Under the pieces are notes generated by a model that saw only the letters and a program-made list of their open reading frames with translations, was not told where the DNA came from and searched no databases. Below are positions 26,792 to 35,343 of a stretch of 46,911 nucleotides of DNA, piece by piece. The DNA comes from Myxococcales bacterium (lineage in GTDB: Bacteria > Myxococcota_A > Polyangia > Polyangiales > Polyangiaceae). The stretch covers positions 1-46,911 of the forward strand of contig SXNL01000303.1 of the NCBI GenBank assembly GCA_005777185.1, in the 5' to 3' direction. The translations under genes were made by a program, and so were the position numbers. The first letter of the stretch is position 1; each line of letters starts with the position of its first letter.

Positions 26792-27613
26792 ATGTCGAGA
26801 AAGACACGCCAATCCGTCGCCATCCACTACGAGCGCTTCGGCGAGTCCGGGCCGTTCGCGGTCCTCGTGCAGGGGCTCGGTCTATCGGGGTCCTTCTGGT
26901 TCGACGTGCCGGGGCGGGTGGCGGCGGCCGGCTTCCGGGTGCTCGTGCCGGACAACCGGGGGACGGGCCGGAGCGACGCCCCGCGGGGTGGGTACACGAT
27001 GGCCCAGCTGGCGGACGACCTCGCGGGCGTGCTCGACGACGCGGGCGCCGATCGGGCCTTCGTGTGCGGGATCTCGATGGGGGGGATGATCACCCAGAAC
27101 TTCGCGCTGCGGCACCCCCGGCGGGCCGCGGGCCTCGTCCTGATGGCGACCACGCCCGGGAAGCCGCACGGCCGGCCTCCCCCCGCTGCGTCGCTCGCGC
27201 GCCTGCTCACGATCCCGCTCCTCCGGCGGCGCGGCGCGAAGAACCTGGTGAAGCTCCTCCTGCCGCCGAGCCAGTGGGCGAACGCGCCGGTCCTCCTCCG
27301 CGAGTTCGGGAGCGCGATGCGCGCGGAGCCGACGCGCCCGTCCACGTTCGTCTCGCACCTGGCGGCGATCCAGGGTCACCGCGCGGGAGAGCGGCTCGGC
27401 GAGGTGGGCTGCCCCGTGCACGTGATGACCGGGGACGAGGACGCGCTCGTCCGTCCCGAGAACAGCCGCCTCCTCGCGAAGCTGATCCGCGGCGCGACGC
27501 TCGAGGTGGTCCCCGGCGTGGGCCACGCGATGATGGCGCTCGATCCCGACGCGCCGCTCCGCGGGCTCGCCGCCGTGCGCGCCCGGGCGGAGGAGCGACG
27601 GCAGGAGGCTTGA
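26792..27613 (+). CDS. Alpha/beta hydrolase
   Basis: 273 residues from ATG 26792. The nucleophile elbow is CGISMGGM (GxSxG). An oxyanion-hole stretch VLVQGLGLSGSFWF, VLVPDNRGTGRS, an acid in VMTGDEDALV and the catalytic His in VPGVGHAMM complete the catalytic set. These enzymes hydrolyse esters, lactones or similar bonds; the substrate is unknown. The gene is divergent from the fatty acid desaturase, so a role in lipid metabolism is possible. Confidence 0.92.
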   Translation: MSRKTRQSVAIHYERFGESGPFAVLVQGLGLSGSFWFDVPGRVAAAGFRVLVPDNRGTGRSDAPRGGYTMAQLADDLAGVLDDAGADRAFVCGISMGGMITQNFALRHPRRAAGLVLMATTPGKPHGRPPPAASLARLLTIPLLRRRGAKNLVKLLLPPSQWANAPVLLREFGSAMRAEPTRPSTFVSHLAAIQGHRAGERLGEVGCPVHVMTGDEDALVRPENSRLLAKLIRGATLEVVPGVGHAMMALDPDAPLRGLAAVRARAEERRQEA

Positions 27614-27638
27614 ACTCCGCCGTGGTACGCTCGCGGAC

Positions 27639-28283
27639 GTGAGGGTCGCTTCGATCGTGGCCGCCTCCCTGCTCGCCGCGTGCGCCCCCACGCCGTCACG
27701 CATGGGCGTGCCCGGCAGTCCTCACGGAAAGCTGTCCGAGCTGTCGCGCGTCGAGGGCGAGATCGTGCTGTGCGCCCACGGCGTGCCGGAACGGACGTGT
27801 ACCCTGCACCACCCCGAGCTCGTCGCGCGCTTCAAGCGCGTCGGCGACTGGTGCGAGCCCCACGGCGTGCCGGAGTCGCAGTGCCTCGCGTGTCATCCGG
27901 ACCTCACGTTCGAGCCGCTGCCGAAGCTCCCGCCCGACGCCGACGTGCGGTGGCTGTCGCGGACCGGCGAGGACGTGCCGGAGCTGGACGCTCACGCGAC
28001 GCGCGGCGTGGTGACGATCTTCGACTTCTACGCGGAGTGGTGCGCCGCGTGCCGGAAGGTCGACGGCCACGTCTACGGGCGGATCGCACGAGGCGACCGC
28101 CTCGCGTACCGCAAGATCGACGTCGTCGACTGGGACAGCCCCGCCGGCAAGCGCTGGCTGCGCGACGTGCCCTCGCTCCCGTTAATCGTCGTGTACGGCC
28201 CCGACGGCAAGCGGTTCTCGACGCTGCACGGAGCCGACCTCGCGGAGCTCGATCGGGTGATCGCGGAGGCGCGCCGGCGGTGA
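27639..28283 (+). CDS. Lipoprotein with Cys/His metal-binding motif and thioredoxin fold
   Basis: 214 residues from GTG 27639. A lipobox (LAAC) follows the signal. The N-terminal part has two copies of a C-x-HGVPE-x-x-C type motif (LCAHGVPERTC and CEPHGVPESQCLACHP), the kind found at the N-termini of heavy-metal efflux adaptor proteins. The C-terminal part is a thioredoxin-like domain with active site WCAAC (FDFYAEWCAACRK) and a cis-Pro region (VPSLPLIVVYG). It probably transfers electrons or handles metal at the envelope. Its stop overlaps the next gene's GTG (GTGA). Confidence 0.85.
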   Translation: MRVASIVAASLLAACAPTPSRMGVPGSPHGKLSELSRVEGEIVLCAHGVPERTCTLHHPELVARFKRVGDWCEPHGVPESQCLACHPDLTFEPLPKLPPDADVRWLSRTGEDVPELDAHATRGVVTIFDFYAEWCAACRKVDGHVYGRIARGDRLAYRKIDVVDWDSPAGKRWLRDVPSLPLIVVYGPDGKRFSTLHGADLAELDRVIAEARRR

Positions 28284-29305
28284 GGCTCGCCGTGGGGCTC
28301 GCTTCCGCGCTCCTCGGTCTCGTCGCGAGCGAGGCGGAGGCGCACGCGTGCGCGGGATGCAGCAACCCGAACCTGCCGACCTCGCGCACGGGGCCGACCT
28401 CGCTCGCGGCGGGAGAGGTCTTCGCGGGCGTCGTCGTCACGGGCACGACCCTCCGCGTCGTTCACGCCGAGTCCTGCCCGGAGATCGGCCCGATCTGCAC
28501 GCGCCGCGAGGAGCCCGCGCAGCTCCACGACCAGCGCATCTCGCTCGTGGAGGTCCGGCCGATCGTCGCGCTCGGAGCGACGTCCATCTTCGGCGTCGAG
28601 GCGCAGATCCCCTTCCGCGTCGTGCGCACGACGGTGACCTTCCGGCGCCTCGACGGGACGGCGTTCGTGCCCGACGACGAGAACATCCACCACCGTGACG
28701 AGACGCTCGGGGGGCTGTCCGATCCGTGGATCCTCGGCCGCGCCTCCGGCCGCCTCGGTCCCGTGCAGGTCACGGGGCGCGCGGGGATGGGAGTCCCGCT
28801 CGGCACCACCGAGGAGGACCCGTTCGCCCGCGGGCGCGCCGGCCTCTCGCACCAGCACATCCAGCTCGGGGCCGGCACCGCGCACGGCGTGCTCGCGCTC
28901 GACGCGCGCGTCCCCGCGGGCCCGTTCGGCATCGGGGCCCACGGCCAGGGGATCGTGTTCACCGGCGAGAACCGGCACCGCTTCCGTCCCGGAAACCGGT
29001 GGTCGGGCGGCGCCTGGGGCGACGTCGCGGCGATCGCGCCGGGGCTCAGGCTCGGCCTCGGCGCGGACGTGTTGAACGAGCAGCCCGAGCGCTGGGGAGG
29101 GGTCGTGCAGCAGGACGGAAACGTCGGACGGACCGACGTCCTCGTGGGTGGCGGGATCACGTTCGCGCGCGGAGCCGCCTCGGCGAGCCTGTCCTTGCGG
29201 ACCCCGATCTGGCAGCACTTCCCGTCGACGGCGGATCACCGCGACGCCGGGCAGCTCACCTACCCCGCGATCGTGGCCATGTCTGCGGGGACCACATGGC
29301 GGTAG
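28280..29305 (+). CDS. Predicted outer-membrane beta-barrel protein with N-terminal CxxC
   Basis: 341 residues from GTG 28280, overlapping the thioredoxin gene stop by GTGA. A signal peptide ends near EAHA; the mature protein begins with ACAGCSNPNLP, so a CxxC stands at its N-terminus. The rest alternates amphipathic strands typical of a transmembrane barrel (VEVRPIVALGATSIFGVE, DVLVGGGITFARG). I recognise no named family. Position between a thiol-redox lipoprotein and cytochrome P460 suggests a porin-type partner in electron or substrate transfer. Confidence 0.72.
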   Translation: MRLAVGLASALLGLVASEAEAHACAGCSNPNLPTSRTGPTSLAAGEVFAGVVVTGTTLRVVHAESCPEIGPICTRREEPAQLHDQRISLVEVRPIVALGATSIFGVEAQIPFRVVRTTVTFRRLDGTAFVPDDENIHHRDETLGGLSDPWILGRASGRLGPVQVTGRAGMGVPLGTTEEDPFARGRAGLSHQHIQLGAGTAHGVLALDARVPAGPFGIGAHGQGIVFTGENRHRFRPGNRWSGGAWGDVAAIAPGLRLGLGADVLNEQPERWGGVVQQDGNVGRTDVLVGGGITFARGAASASLSLRTPIWQHFPSTADHRDAGQLTYPAIVAMSAGTTWR

Positions 29306-29314
29306 GATGGGCCC

Positions 29315-29776
29315 ATGCGCCGTAGCCCCATCGTCGCCGCCCTGCTCCTCCTCTGGCTCGCCCTGTCGGCCTGCGGCGACGATCAGGATCCGGCCGGCGC
29401 GAAGGAGCTGTGGGATCGCATCCACGCGCAGGGGTACAACGGGTGGCGGCGGCCGCCGAGCTACCCCGTCCGCACGGCGAGCTTCACCTTGCACGGCGAC
29501 CAGGTCGACATCTTCATCAACCCGGTGATGACGAAGGCGTTCGGGACGCGCCTCACGGCCTGGCCGGAGGGCGCGATCGTCGTGAAGGACATCTACGCCT
29601 CGGGCAAGCTCACGCACGTCGCCGCCATGGAGAAGCGCAAGGACGGCTGGTTCTGGGCCGAGTGGAACGCCTCGGGCGACGCCCTCTACTCGGGCCGCCC
29701 GTCCGTCTGCATCGGGTGCCACGACAACCGGGCCGGCTACTCCGACCACACGTACTCGCTCGAGTTCCCCAGGTGA
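29315..29776 (+). CDS. Cytochrome P460-like lipoprotein
   Basis: 153 residues from ATG 29315, nine bases after the barrel gene. A lipobox (LSAC) precedes a P460-type domain: WDRIHAQGYNGWRRPPSYP, then KAFGTRLTAWPEGAIVVKDIY, and a c-type haem site CIGCHDN near the C-terminus. Cytochromes P460 oxidise hydroxylamine, or in related proteins bind NO; the haem is bound covalently, sometimes with an extra lysine cross-link. It is the third gene of a redox operon. Confidence 0.85.
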   Translation: MRRSPIVAALLLLWLALSACGDDQDPAGAKELWDRIHAQGYNGWRRPPSYPVRTASFTLHGDQVDIFINPVMTKAFGTRLTAWPEGAIVVKDIYASGKLTHVAAMEKRKDGWFWAEWNASGDALYSGRPSVCIGCHDNRAGYSDHTYSLEFPR

Positions 29777-29785
29777 CGCCCCGAT

Positions 29786-29803
29786 CGCCCTCGCGCGAGG
29801 GCG
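29786..29803 (+). terminator. Hairpin CGCCCTC-GCGC-GAGGGCG after the P460 gene
   Basis: A perfect seven-base-pair stem with a four-base loop ten bases past the P460 stop. It has no T-run, so it is a likely but not certain end of the redox operon. Confidence 0.4.
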
Positions 29804-29873
29804 TGGACCGCGACGGCCGAGGAGGAGATGTTCATGGCTTCCTTCGGGGCACAGGGCGGCTACCATCTGGCCC

Positions 29874-30392
29874 ATGAAGATCGCCGCCGGTACCATCGTC
29901 AGGATCGAGTACGAGCTCCGCGTCAAGGGTGGCGACGTCATCGAGGCGTCCACCAAGGCGGGCCCCCTCCAGTACGTCCACGGTGGGGGCACGCTGCTCC
30001 CGGCGCTCGAGAAGCGGCTCGAGGGCATGGCGACGGGCGAGTCCAAGGAGGGCGAGATCCCGTCGGCGGAGGTCATCGGCGACGAGGAGTCCCTCCCCAC
30101 GCGAACGATCCCGCGCGCCGAGTTCCCGAGCAAGGGCCCGCTCGAGATCGGCGCCCTCTTCGAGGCCGAGGCGGTCACCGGCGGCACGCTCAACCTCCGC
30201 ATCGTCGACGCCGAGGACGAAACGGTGACGGTCCGCCTGCTTCCTCCCCTCGTCGGCAAGGACCTCGTCTACAAGGTGCGCGTCGTCCGCATCGAGGATC
30301 CCGCGAGCCACCTCATCTCGGTCGTCCGGAAGCCGCCACCCCCCGTGCCCGCGAAGATCGACGAGGCCGACCTCGAGCCCGACGAGGGGTAG
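29874..30392 (+). CDS. FKBP-type peptidyl-prolyl isomerase, SlyD-like
   Basis: 172 residues from ATG 29874. The FKBP core begins VRIEYELRVKGGDVIEAS, with QYVHGGGTLLPALEKRLEGM, the usual chain-entry signature of SlyD-type isomerases. An insert-in-flap region follows (about 70-120). The histidine-rich tail of some SlyD proteins is absent. It should act as a cytosolic folding catalyst or chaperone. No operon partner is visible. Confidence 0.9.
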   Translation: MKIAAGTIVRIEYELRVKGGDVIEASTKAGPLQYVHGGGTLLPALEKRLEGMATGESKEGEIPSAEVIGDEESLPTRTIPRAEFPSKGPLEIGALFEAEAVTGGTLNLRIVDAEDETVTVRLLPPLVGKDLVYKVRVVRIEDPASHLISVVRKPPPPVPAKIDEADLEPDEG

Positions 30393-30429
30393 CGCCACGC
30401 TCGGCGTCCTCGGCGCGGGGGCCGGGCCG

Positions 30430-30465
30430 CCGGTACACGTCGAGTCGTTCGTGCTCGAGAACCAT
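30430..30465 (-). pseudogene. Relic of a four-helix-bundle (23S rRNA intervening-sequence type) protein
   Basis: On the minus strand the stretch MVLEHERLDVYR is the characteristic opening of the four-helix-bundle proteins that are common in myxobacteria. After these 12 residues the frame turns into unrelated low-complexity sequence. Only the first helix start survives. It lies next to a hexanucleotide repeat. Confidence 0.4.
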
Positions 30466-30516
30466 GCCAGCCATGCCATCCCAGTCGGCCCGTCGACCTC
30501 GGGGTTGCGTGAAATC

Positions 30517-30540
30517 GGGCACGGGCACGGGCACGGGCAC
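30517..30540 (+). repeat. (GGGCAC) hexanucleotide repeat
   Basis: Four copies of GGGCAC in the gap between the FKBP and MscS genes. Read on the minus strand it would encode Val-Pro repeats. It may be a slippage-prone tract. Confidence 0.75.
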
Positions 30541-30640
30541 GTTTGTCGGCCCGAGACGACCGGGGGGACCGTCGAGCTCCTGACTGCCGTGGACGGATCC
30601 GCGGGCCCCGCGTCGCGAGACCGTGGTAAGGCGGCTGCCC

Positions 30641-31459
30641 ATGGATCCCAAGCAAGCAGATGTCGCGCTCCACACGGCCCTCGCCACGCTGACCGAGGTC
30701 GGCCTCAAGATCGTGGGGGCGCTCGTCCTCTACATCGTCGGACGGTGGCTCATCGGCGCCGTCGGCGGGCTGTTGCAGTCGAACCTCGAGAAGCAGAAGA
30801 TCGACCCGACCCTGGTGAAGTACGGGAGGACCGCGATCAGCGTGCTCCTCAACGTCGCGCTCGTGGTGTCGATCCTGGGCTACTTCGGCGTGCAGACGAC
30901 GACCTTCGCCGCGCTCCTCGCGGGCGCGGGGATCGCGATCGGCACTGCGTGGAGCGGCCTCCTGTCGAACTTCGCGTCGGGCGCGTTCCTGATCGTCCTC
31001 AAGCCGTTCAAGGTCGGCGACTTCGTGACCGTCGGCGACATCACCGGCACGGTCCGCGACATCGGCATCTTCACCGTCACGCTCGACACCCCGGACAACG
31101 TGAAGACGGTGCTCGGCAACAGCAAGGTCTTCTCGGGGACCATCCAGAACTTCTCGTCCAACAAGGTGCGTCGTGTCGAGCTCCTGGCCCAGCTGCACCA
31201 CTCGGTGGACGTGAACGACGCGATGACGCGCCTCCGGGAGGCCCTCGCGAAGATCCCCGACGTGTCGACCGAGCAGCGCCCCGAGGTGGACATCCTCACC
31301 TTCACGGACCTCGGACCGGTGCTGGCCGTGCGACCCTACACGCACACCGACACGTACTGGCCCGTCTACTTCGCGACCAACAAGGCCATCGTCGAGGTCA
31401 GCGGTCAGGCGGGCTACCCCGCGCCGGAGCGCCGCCTCCACCTGAAGAACGTGACCTGA
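30641..31459 (+). CDS. Small-conductance mechanosensitive channel (MscS family)
   Basis: 272 residues from ATG 30641. Three membrane helices are followed by the MscS beta domain. The pore-lining helix carries AALLAGAGIAIGTAWSGLLSNFASGAFLIV, given here as short pieces AGAGIAIGTAW and LLSNFASGAFLI. The family signature LKPFKVGDFVTVGDITGTV is present. The protein releases ions when membrane tension rises at low osmolarity. The C-terminal part folds into the cytosolic cage. A GTG 18 bases upstream is in frame but less likely. Confidence 0.95.
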   Translation: MDPKQADVALHTALATLTEVGLKIVGALVLYIVGRWLIGAVGGLLQSNLEKQKIDPTLVKYGRTAISVLLNVALVVSILGYFGVQTTTFAALLAGAGIAIGTAWSGLLSNFASGAFLIVLKPFKVGDFVTVGDITGTVRDIGIFTVTLDTPDNVKTVLGNSKVFSGTIQNFSSNKVRRVELLAQLHHSVDVNDAMTRLREALAKIPDVSTEQRPEVDILTFTDLGPVLAVRPYTHTDTYWPVYFATNKAIVEVSGQAGYPAPERRLHLKNVT

Positions 31460-31496
31460 GGGGGCTCGTCAGACGCGTCCCGCTCGGCGGCGGCCA

Positions 31497-32276
31497 TCAG
31501 CAGGTGATGAACAGGTAGACGACTCGATTGGCGAAGACGCGCGCCCTCATGGTCGCCGTCGTCGACGGCCAGCCCTTGTTGTTGCGCGTGCAGCTCCTCG
31601 CCGGATGCGTGAAGGTCAGCTCGACGTGGCCGACCGGCACGTTCCCGAAGAGACCCCAGCCCTCGATCGAGGTCTTCGCGAGCGAGGGATCGATCGACGC
31701 GCCCGCGTCGCCGGCCGCGGCGAAGACGGCGCCCTTCCCTGCCGCGGGCGTCATCCGGGCGCTCACGTCGGGAAGGGGTGCCCCCTGCCCGCCGCCGCTC
31801 GCGCGGAAGACGATCACGCCCGTCGTGGGACTGGGCCAGTCGAGCGCGGCGGCCCGGGCCACCTTGTCGATCGTCGCGTCGGACCCGAGCGAGATGAACA
31901 TCACGCCCGAAATGGGAGGGCTCGTGAACTCGACCACCGCGCCGTGGTAGCCCGGCTTCGAGTACGTGACCGCGACGTCCGTCTTCGCGGGGAGCCTGGA
32001 CAGGGTGTACTCCCCTTTCGCGTCGGTCCTCACGCACGGCACGTCACTCCGATCGGCGGCGCAGACCTCCACGTCCGCGAGGGGCGTGGGCTGCGCGGGC
32101 GGCGCCACGCCGTAGGTCAGCTCGGTGATCTGGCCGAACAACGAGATGGGGGCGTAGGTGCGCGGCTCCTCTTCCTCGACGCCGGCATCCACGGGGGTGG
32201 AACCCGGAGTCGAGGAGGTGCAGCCGAGAGCGAGGCCGACGCTCAGGGCGAGAACGAGTCGTGCGCGGTTCGTCAT
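31497..32276 (-). CDS. Lipoprotein with a carboxypeptidase-regulatory-like domain, function unknown
   Basis: 259 residues from ATG 32276. The signal ends in the lipobox LALGC, followed by an acidic, Ser/Thr/Pro-rich linker. The region around ADVEVCAADRSDVPCVRTDAKGEYTLSRLP has the look of a carboxypeptidase regulatory (CarboxypepD_reg) beta-sandwich, as in many surface proteins. The C-terminal part is unassigned. It converges on the MscS gene with a 37-base gap. Confidence 0.78.
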   Translation of the reverse strand: MTNRARLVLALSVGLALGCTSSTPGSTPVDAGVEEEEPRTYAPISLFGQITELTYGVAPPAQPTPLADVEVCAADRSDVPCVRTDAKGEYTLSRLPAKTDVAVTYSKPGYHGAVVEFTSPPISGVMFISLGSDATIDKVARAAALDWPSPTTGVIVFRASGGGQGAPLPDVSARMTPAAGKGAVFAAAGDAGASIDPSLAKTSIEGWGLFGNVPVGHVELTFTHPARSCTRNNKGWPSTTATMRARVFANRVVYLFITC

Positions 32277-32343
32277 CCGAGCACCATTCACGTCGGCTCG
32301 ACGGCTCCTCCGCCGCGCCGCACGGCAAGTGAAACAAACGCTG

Positions 32344-32626
32344 TCACCCGAGGGCCGGCTCGGACGACTCCACGTGGTAGATGGTGGCCTCGGGCGCCGC
32401 GGCAGCGATCTGCCCGAGGAGCGAGAGGGTCTCCGCGACCGCCGGCAGCGCTCCCTGGCGATCCATCGCCGGCCTGTCCCGGAACACCTCCGTCGCGATG
32501 AACGCGTCGGCGTCCGTGAGGTCGCGACCGATGTCGAAGCCCCGCGCCCGTGTCCGTGAGCGCATCCGACAGGGCGGCGAGCCGGACCGCGCGGCCCTGG
32601 AGCGCGTCGTCGACGAGGGCGTGCAT
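32344..32626 (-). pseudogene. Antibiotic biosynthesis monooxygenase-like gene broken by a one-base frameshift
   Basis: From ATG 32626 the first frame reads MHALVDDALQGRAVRLAALS and continues DALTDTGAG. The remainder, FDIGRDLTDADAFIATEVFRD and on to the stop at 32344, lies in another frame. The shift falls at a run of four cytosines (32540-32543, + strand); removing one base joins both parts into a typical ABM-domain protein of about 93 residues. It follows the second thiolase of the operon by only 37 bases. A real frameshift or a sequencing error are both possible. Confidence 0.65.
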
Positions 32627-32663
32627 CGGTCTCGATGGTACGTCATGTCGGCGCCGTTACCCC

Positions 32664-33866
32664 TCACACCCGCTCGAACAGCGTCGCGACGCCGAGCCCC
32701 GCGGCCCCGCTCACCGCCGCGACGCCGTATCGCGCGCCTCGCTCCTCGAGCGCGTCCACCACGTCGAGCGCGAGGATCGCCCCCGTCGCGCCGAACGCGT
32801 GGCCGAGGACCATCGAGCCGCCGTCCGGGTTCAGCCGGTCGGGCCCCGCGTCGAGGTCCCGGCCGAAGCGCACGCAGAGCGCCGAGAACGCCTCCGCGAA
32901 CATGAACACCGCGACGTCGGCCGCGCGGAGCCCCGCCTTCTCGAGCAGCGCGACGACCGCGTCCTGCCCCGCGGTCAGCATCGTGACCGGATCGACCGCG
33001 CGCGTGGACGAAGCGACGATGCGCGCGCGCGGCCTCGCACCTATCGCCTCCGCGCGCGCCCGGGTGCCGATCGCCAGCACGGCCGCCGCGTCCGCCGGCG
33101 ACGGCGACGTGGCGCGCGTGTGGAGGTGCTCGATCCGCCCGAGGCGCGGATACCTCGCGAGCGCGACCGCGTCCTGCCCCGACGCGCCAGGCTCCGCGAA
33201 GGCCGGCGGCAGGAGGGCCATTTCCTCGCGCGTCGGCGCGTACCCGAGCAGCTCGTCCGCGGCGAGGAGGAGCGCGCCGTCCGCGGACCGCACGGGCACG
33301 ACCGATCGCGCCGCGCGCCCGGACGCCCACGCCGCACGCGCCCTCGCCCTCGACGCGTGCGCGTACGCGTCGAGGTCGTCCCGCGTGAACCCCTCCAGCG
33401 CCGCCACGAGGTCCGCGCTGACGCCCATGTGGACGCTCCCCACCGCGGCCATCACCGCGGGATCCGCGAACAGCGGGCCCCCGTCCGCGAAGAGCGGGAC
33501 GCGCGACGTCGACTCCACGCCGCCCGCGACGTAGAGATCGCCGTCCCCCGCGCGGATCCGCGCCGTCGCGACGTTCACCGCCTCGAGGCCGGACGCGCAG
33601 AACCGGTTCACCGTCACCCCCGCGATCCCCTCTCCGAGGTCCGCGAGCAGCGCCGCCGTCCGCGCGAGGTTCGCGCCCTGGTCACCCGTCTGCGACGCGC
33701 ACCCCACGACGACGTCGGTGGCTCCGCGGACATCGACCCGGTCGGCCAGCGCGCGCAGGATCCCCTCGAGCAGCCGCACGGGCGACACCGTCGCGAGCGA
33801 CCCCCGGGCCGAGCCCTTGCCGCGCGGCGTGCGGAGGCCACCGAGGACGTAGGCGTCCTGACTCAC
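32664..33866 (-). CDS. Acetyl-CoA acetyltransferase (thiolase) family protein with altered C-terminal Cys
   Basis: 400 residues from GTG 33866, two bases after the oxygenase stop. The nucleophilic Cys is in NRFCASGLEAV and the active His in LGHAFGATGA. The second Cys, normally in a C-x-G-G-G-x-G or CAAGGLG segment near the C-terminus, is replaced: the sequence is AVSGAAGLG, with serine where Cys is expected. The NEAF/HEAF motif is also changed to AEAF. This thiolase may have lost the usual acid/base residue or work only in one direction. It ends the oxygenase/thiolase operon. Confidence 0.9.
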   Translation of the reverse strand: MSQDAYVLGGLRTPRGKGSARGSLATVSPVRLLEGILRALADRVDVRGATDVVVGCASQTGDQGANLARTAALLADLGEGIAGVTVNRFCASGLEAVNVATARIRAGDGDLYVAGGVESTSRVPLFADGGPLFADPAVMAAVGSVHMGVSADLVAALEGFTRDDLDAYAHASRARARAAWASGRAARSVVPVRSADGALLLAADELLGYAPTREEMALLPPAFAEPGASGQDAVALARYPRLGRIEHLHTRATSPSPADAAAVLAIGTRARAEAIGARPRARIVASSTRAVDPVTMLTAGQDAVVALLEKAGLRAADVAVFMFAEAFSALCVRFGRDLDAGPDRLNPDGGSMVLGHAFGATGAILALDVVDALEERGARYGVAAVSGAAGLGVATLFERV

Positions 33867-33867
33867 G

Positions 33868-35343
33868 TCACCGACCCGCGAGCGCGTCTCGATCGGCCCA
33901 GAACGCGTGCGTGCCGCTCGAGATCCGCTCCGGCAGCCGCACGCACGCGACCGGCCCGTCCGCCAGCCGCCGCGCGTCGAAGATCTGGCACTCCGACAGG
34001 TCGCGGTTCGTGTCGGACACGAACGTGACGACCCACCCGTCGTCCTCCGCCGTGCCGGCGGGGCGCGGCGCCATCGGTGCCTCGCTGGCGAAGACGCCGT
34101 CGGGCCACCGGTAGCGATCGACGAGGCCCCGCTCGGTGTGCAGGCGCGCGATGCCGTCGAAGAGGAACCATCCGGGCTTCGTGGTCATGACCCAGGCGCT
34201 CTGGTGCACGCGCCCGGCGAAGCGCGGGTTGATGGTCGGGAACTCGGTGCACGTGTCGTCGAGCGGCTCCTCGCGCGTCTTGCCGGTGCGCAGATCGAAC
34301 CGCCACCGGTGAGCCCGGGTGCCGAGCGACACGAGGTCGACCATGCGCATGAGGGCGCCCCACGGCCCGTCCTCCGGCGCGGGGCGCGGCGTGGGGTTCT
34401 CCTGGCGGTAGCCGTCGAGCACGATCTCGTCGCCGCGCTCGAACGCGTTGATCCAGTGGAGCACGTACGTGGGGCTCGCCTCGAACCAGCGCACGTCCGC
34501 GGCCGTCCCGCGGCGGGGGATCACGGCGAATCGCGACGGGATGTCGCGGTGGAAGCGCGCGCGATGGACGCCCTTCGCGAGCAGATCGGCGTCCCAGAAC
34601 AGCGGGAAGTCGTCGAGGATGGCGAAGCGCTCGGTGAACGCCATGTCGTGCGGCAGCCGCGGGCCGGGGAGCGGCACCGCCGTGTGGTGGACGAGCTCGC
34701 CCGCGCGGTCGAGCACGCCGTAGTGCATGTAGGGCGCGACCTTCGAGTAGCCGAAGAAGAGGAGCTCGCCCGTGCGAGGGTCCACCTTGGTGTGGGCCGA
34801 GACCCCCTCCCGCGGAAAGCGCCCTCCCCACGTCGCGGCGCCGAGGGGCTCGAGCGTGACCGGATCCATCTCGTACAGATCCCCGCACTGGTAGAAGCTC
34901 GTCTTCGCGCGCCCCCCGTGCACCACGATGTCGGTGCTGGAGGCGTCCTTCATCCGGCCGCGCGCTCCCCACCCGTCTCGGAGGGACCGCTCCGGAGGCT
35001 CGATGATCCCGGCGAAGAGCGGCTCGCCCGCCTCGAGCTCCGCCGCGAGGCCCTTCGTGGGCACGAGCCGGTTCCGGTACGACGCGCGCCCGCCGCGGAA
35101 ATCGATCGCGTGGACCATCCCGTCCCCGTCGAAGGGGTGGTAGCGCCCGATCGCGTCGACGATCGGGTTCTCGGTGTTCCGGAGGTAGACGCCGTCGAGA
35201 TCGTCGGGGATGGCGCCGTGGGTGACGTCGAGATCGTCGGCCTCCCACTCGGCGAGGTTCGGCCGCCACGCGCCCGTGCGGTAAGGGTGATCGTCGCCCG
35301 CGGGGAGCCGCGACGCGTGGGTGCGCACGACCCTCGCCTTCAC
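33868..35343 (-). CDS. Carotenoid cleavage oxygenase / stilbene oxygenase family protein
   Basis: 491 residues from GTG 35343, overlapping the upstream thiolase stop by GTGA. The iron-binding His residues of this seven-bladed propeller family are in SAHTKVDPRTGELLFFGY, LPHDMAFTERFAIL, YVLHWINAFE and SGTHAFWADRD. The opening YLRNTENP and RYHPFDGDGMVHAIDFRGG also fit. The enzymes use Fe(II) and O2 to split a C=C bond, in carotenoids, apocarotenoids or stilbene-type lignin fragments. Its tight coupling to thiolases on both sides suggests that the cleavage product is further shortened as a CoA thioester. Substrate unknown. Confidence 0.92.
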   Translation of the reverse strand: MKARVVRTHASRLPAGDDHPYRTGAWRPNLAEWEADDLDVTHGAIPDDLDGVYLRNTENPIVDAIGRYHPFDGDGMVHAIDFRGGRASYRNRLVPTKGLAAELEAGEPLFAGIIEPPERSLRDGWGARGRMKDASSTDIVVHGGRAKTSFYQCGDLYEMDPVTLEPLGAATWGGRFPREGVSAHTKVDPRTGELLFFGYSKVAPYMHYGVLDRAGELVHHTAVPLPGPRLPHDMAFTERFAILDDFPLFWDADLLAKGVHRARFHRDIPSRFAVIPRRGTAADVRWFEASPTYVLHWINAFERGDEIVLDGYRQENPTPRPAPEDGPWGALMRMVDLVSLGTRAHRWRFDLRTGKTREEPLDDTCTEFPTINPRFAGRVHQSAWVMTTKPGWFLFDGIARLHTERGLVDRYRWPDGVFASEAPMAPRPAGTAEDDGWVVTFVSDTNRDLSECQIFDARRLADGPVACVRLPERISSGTHAFWADRDALAGR

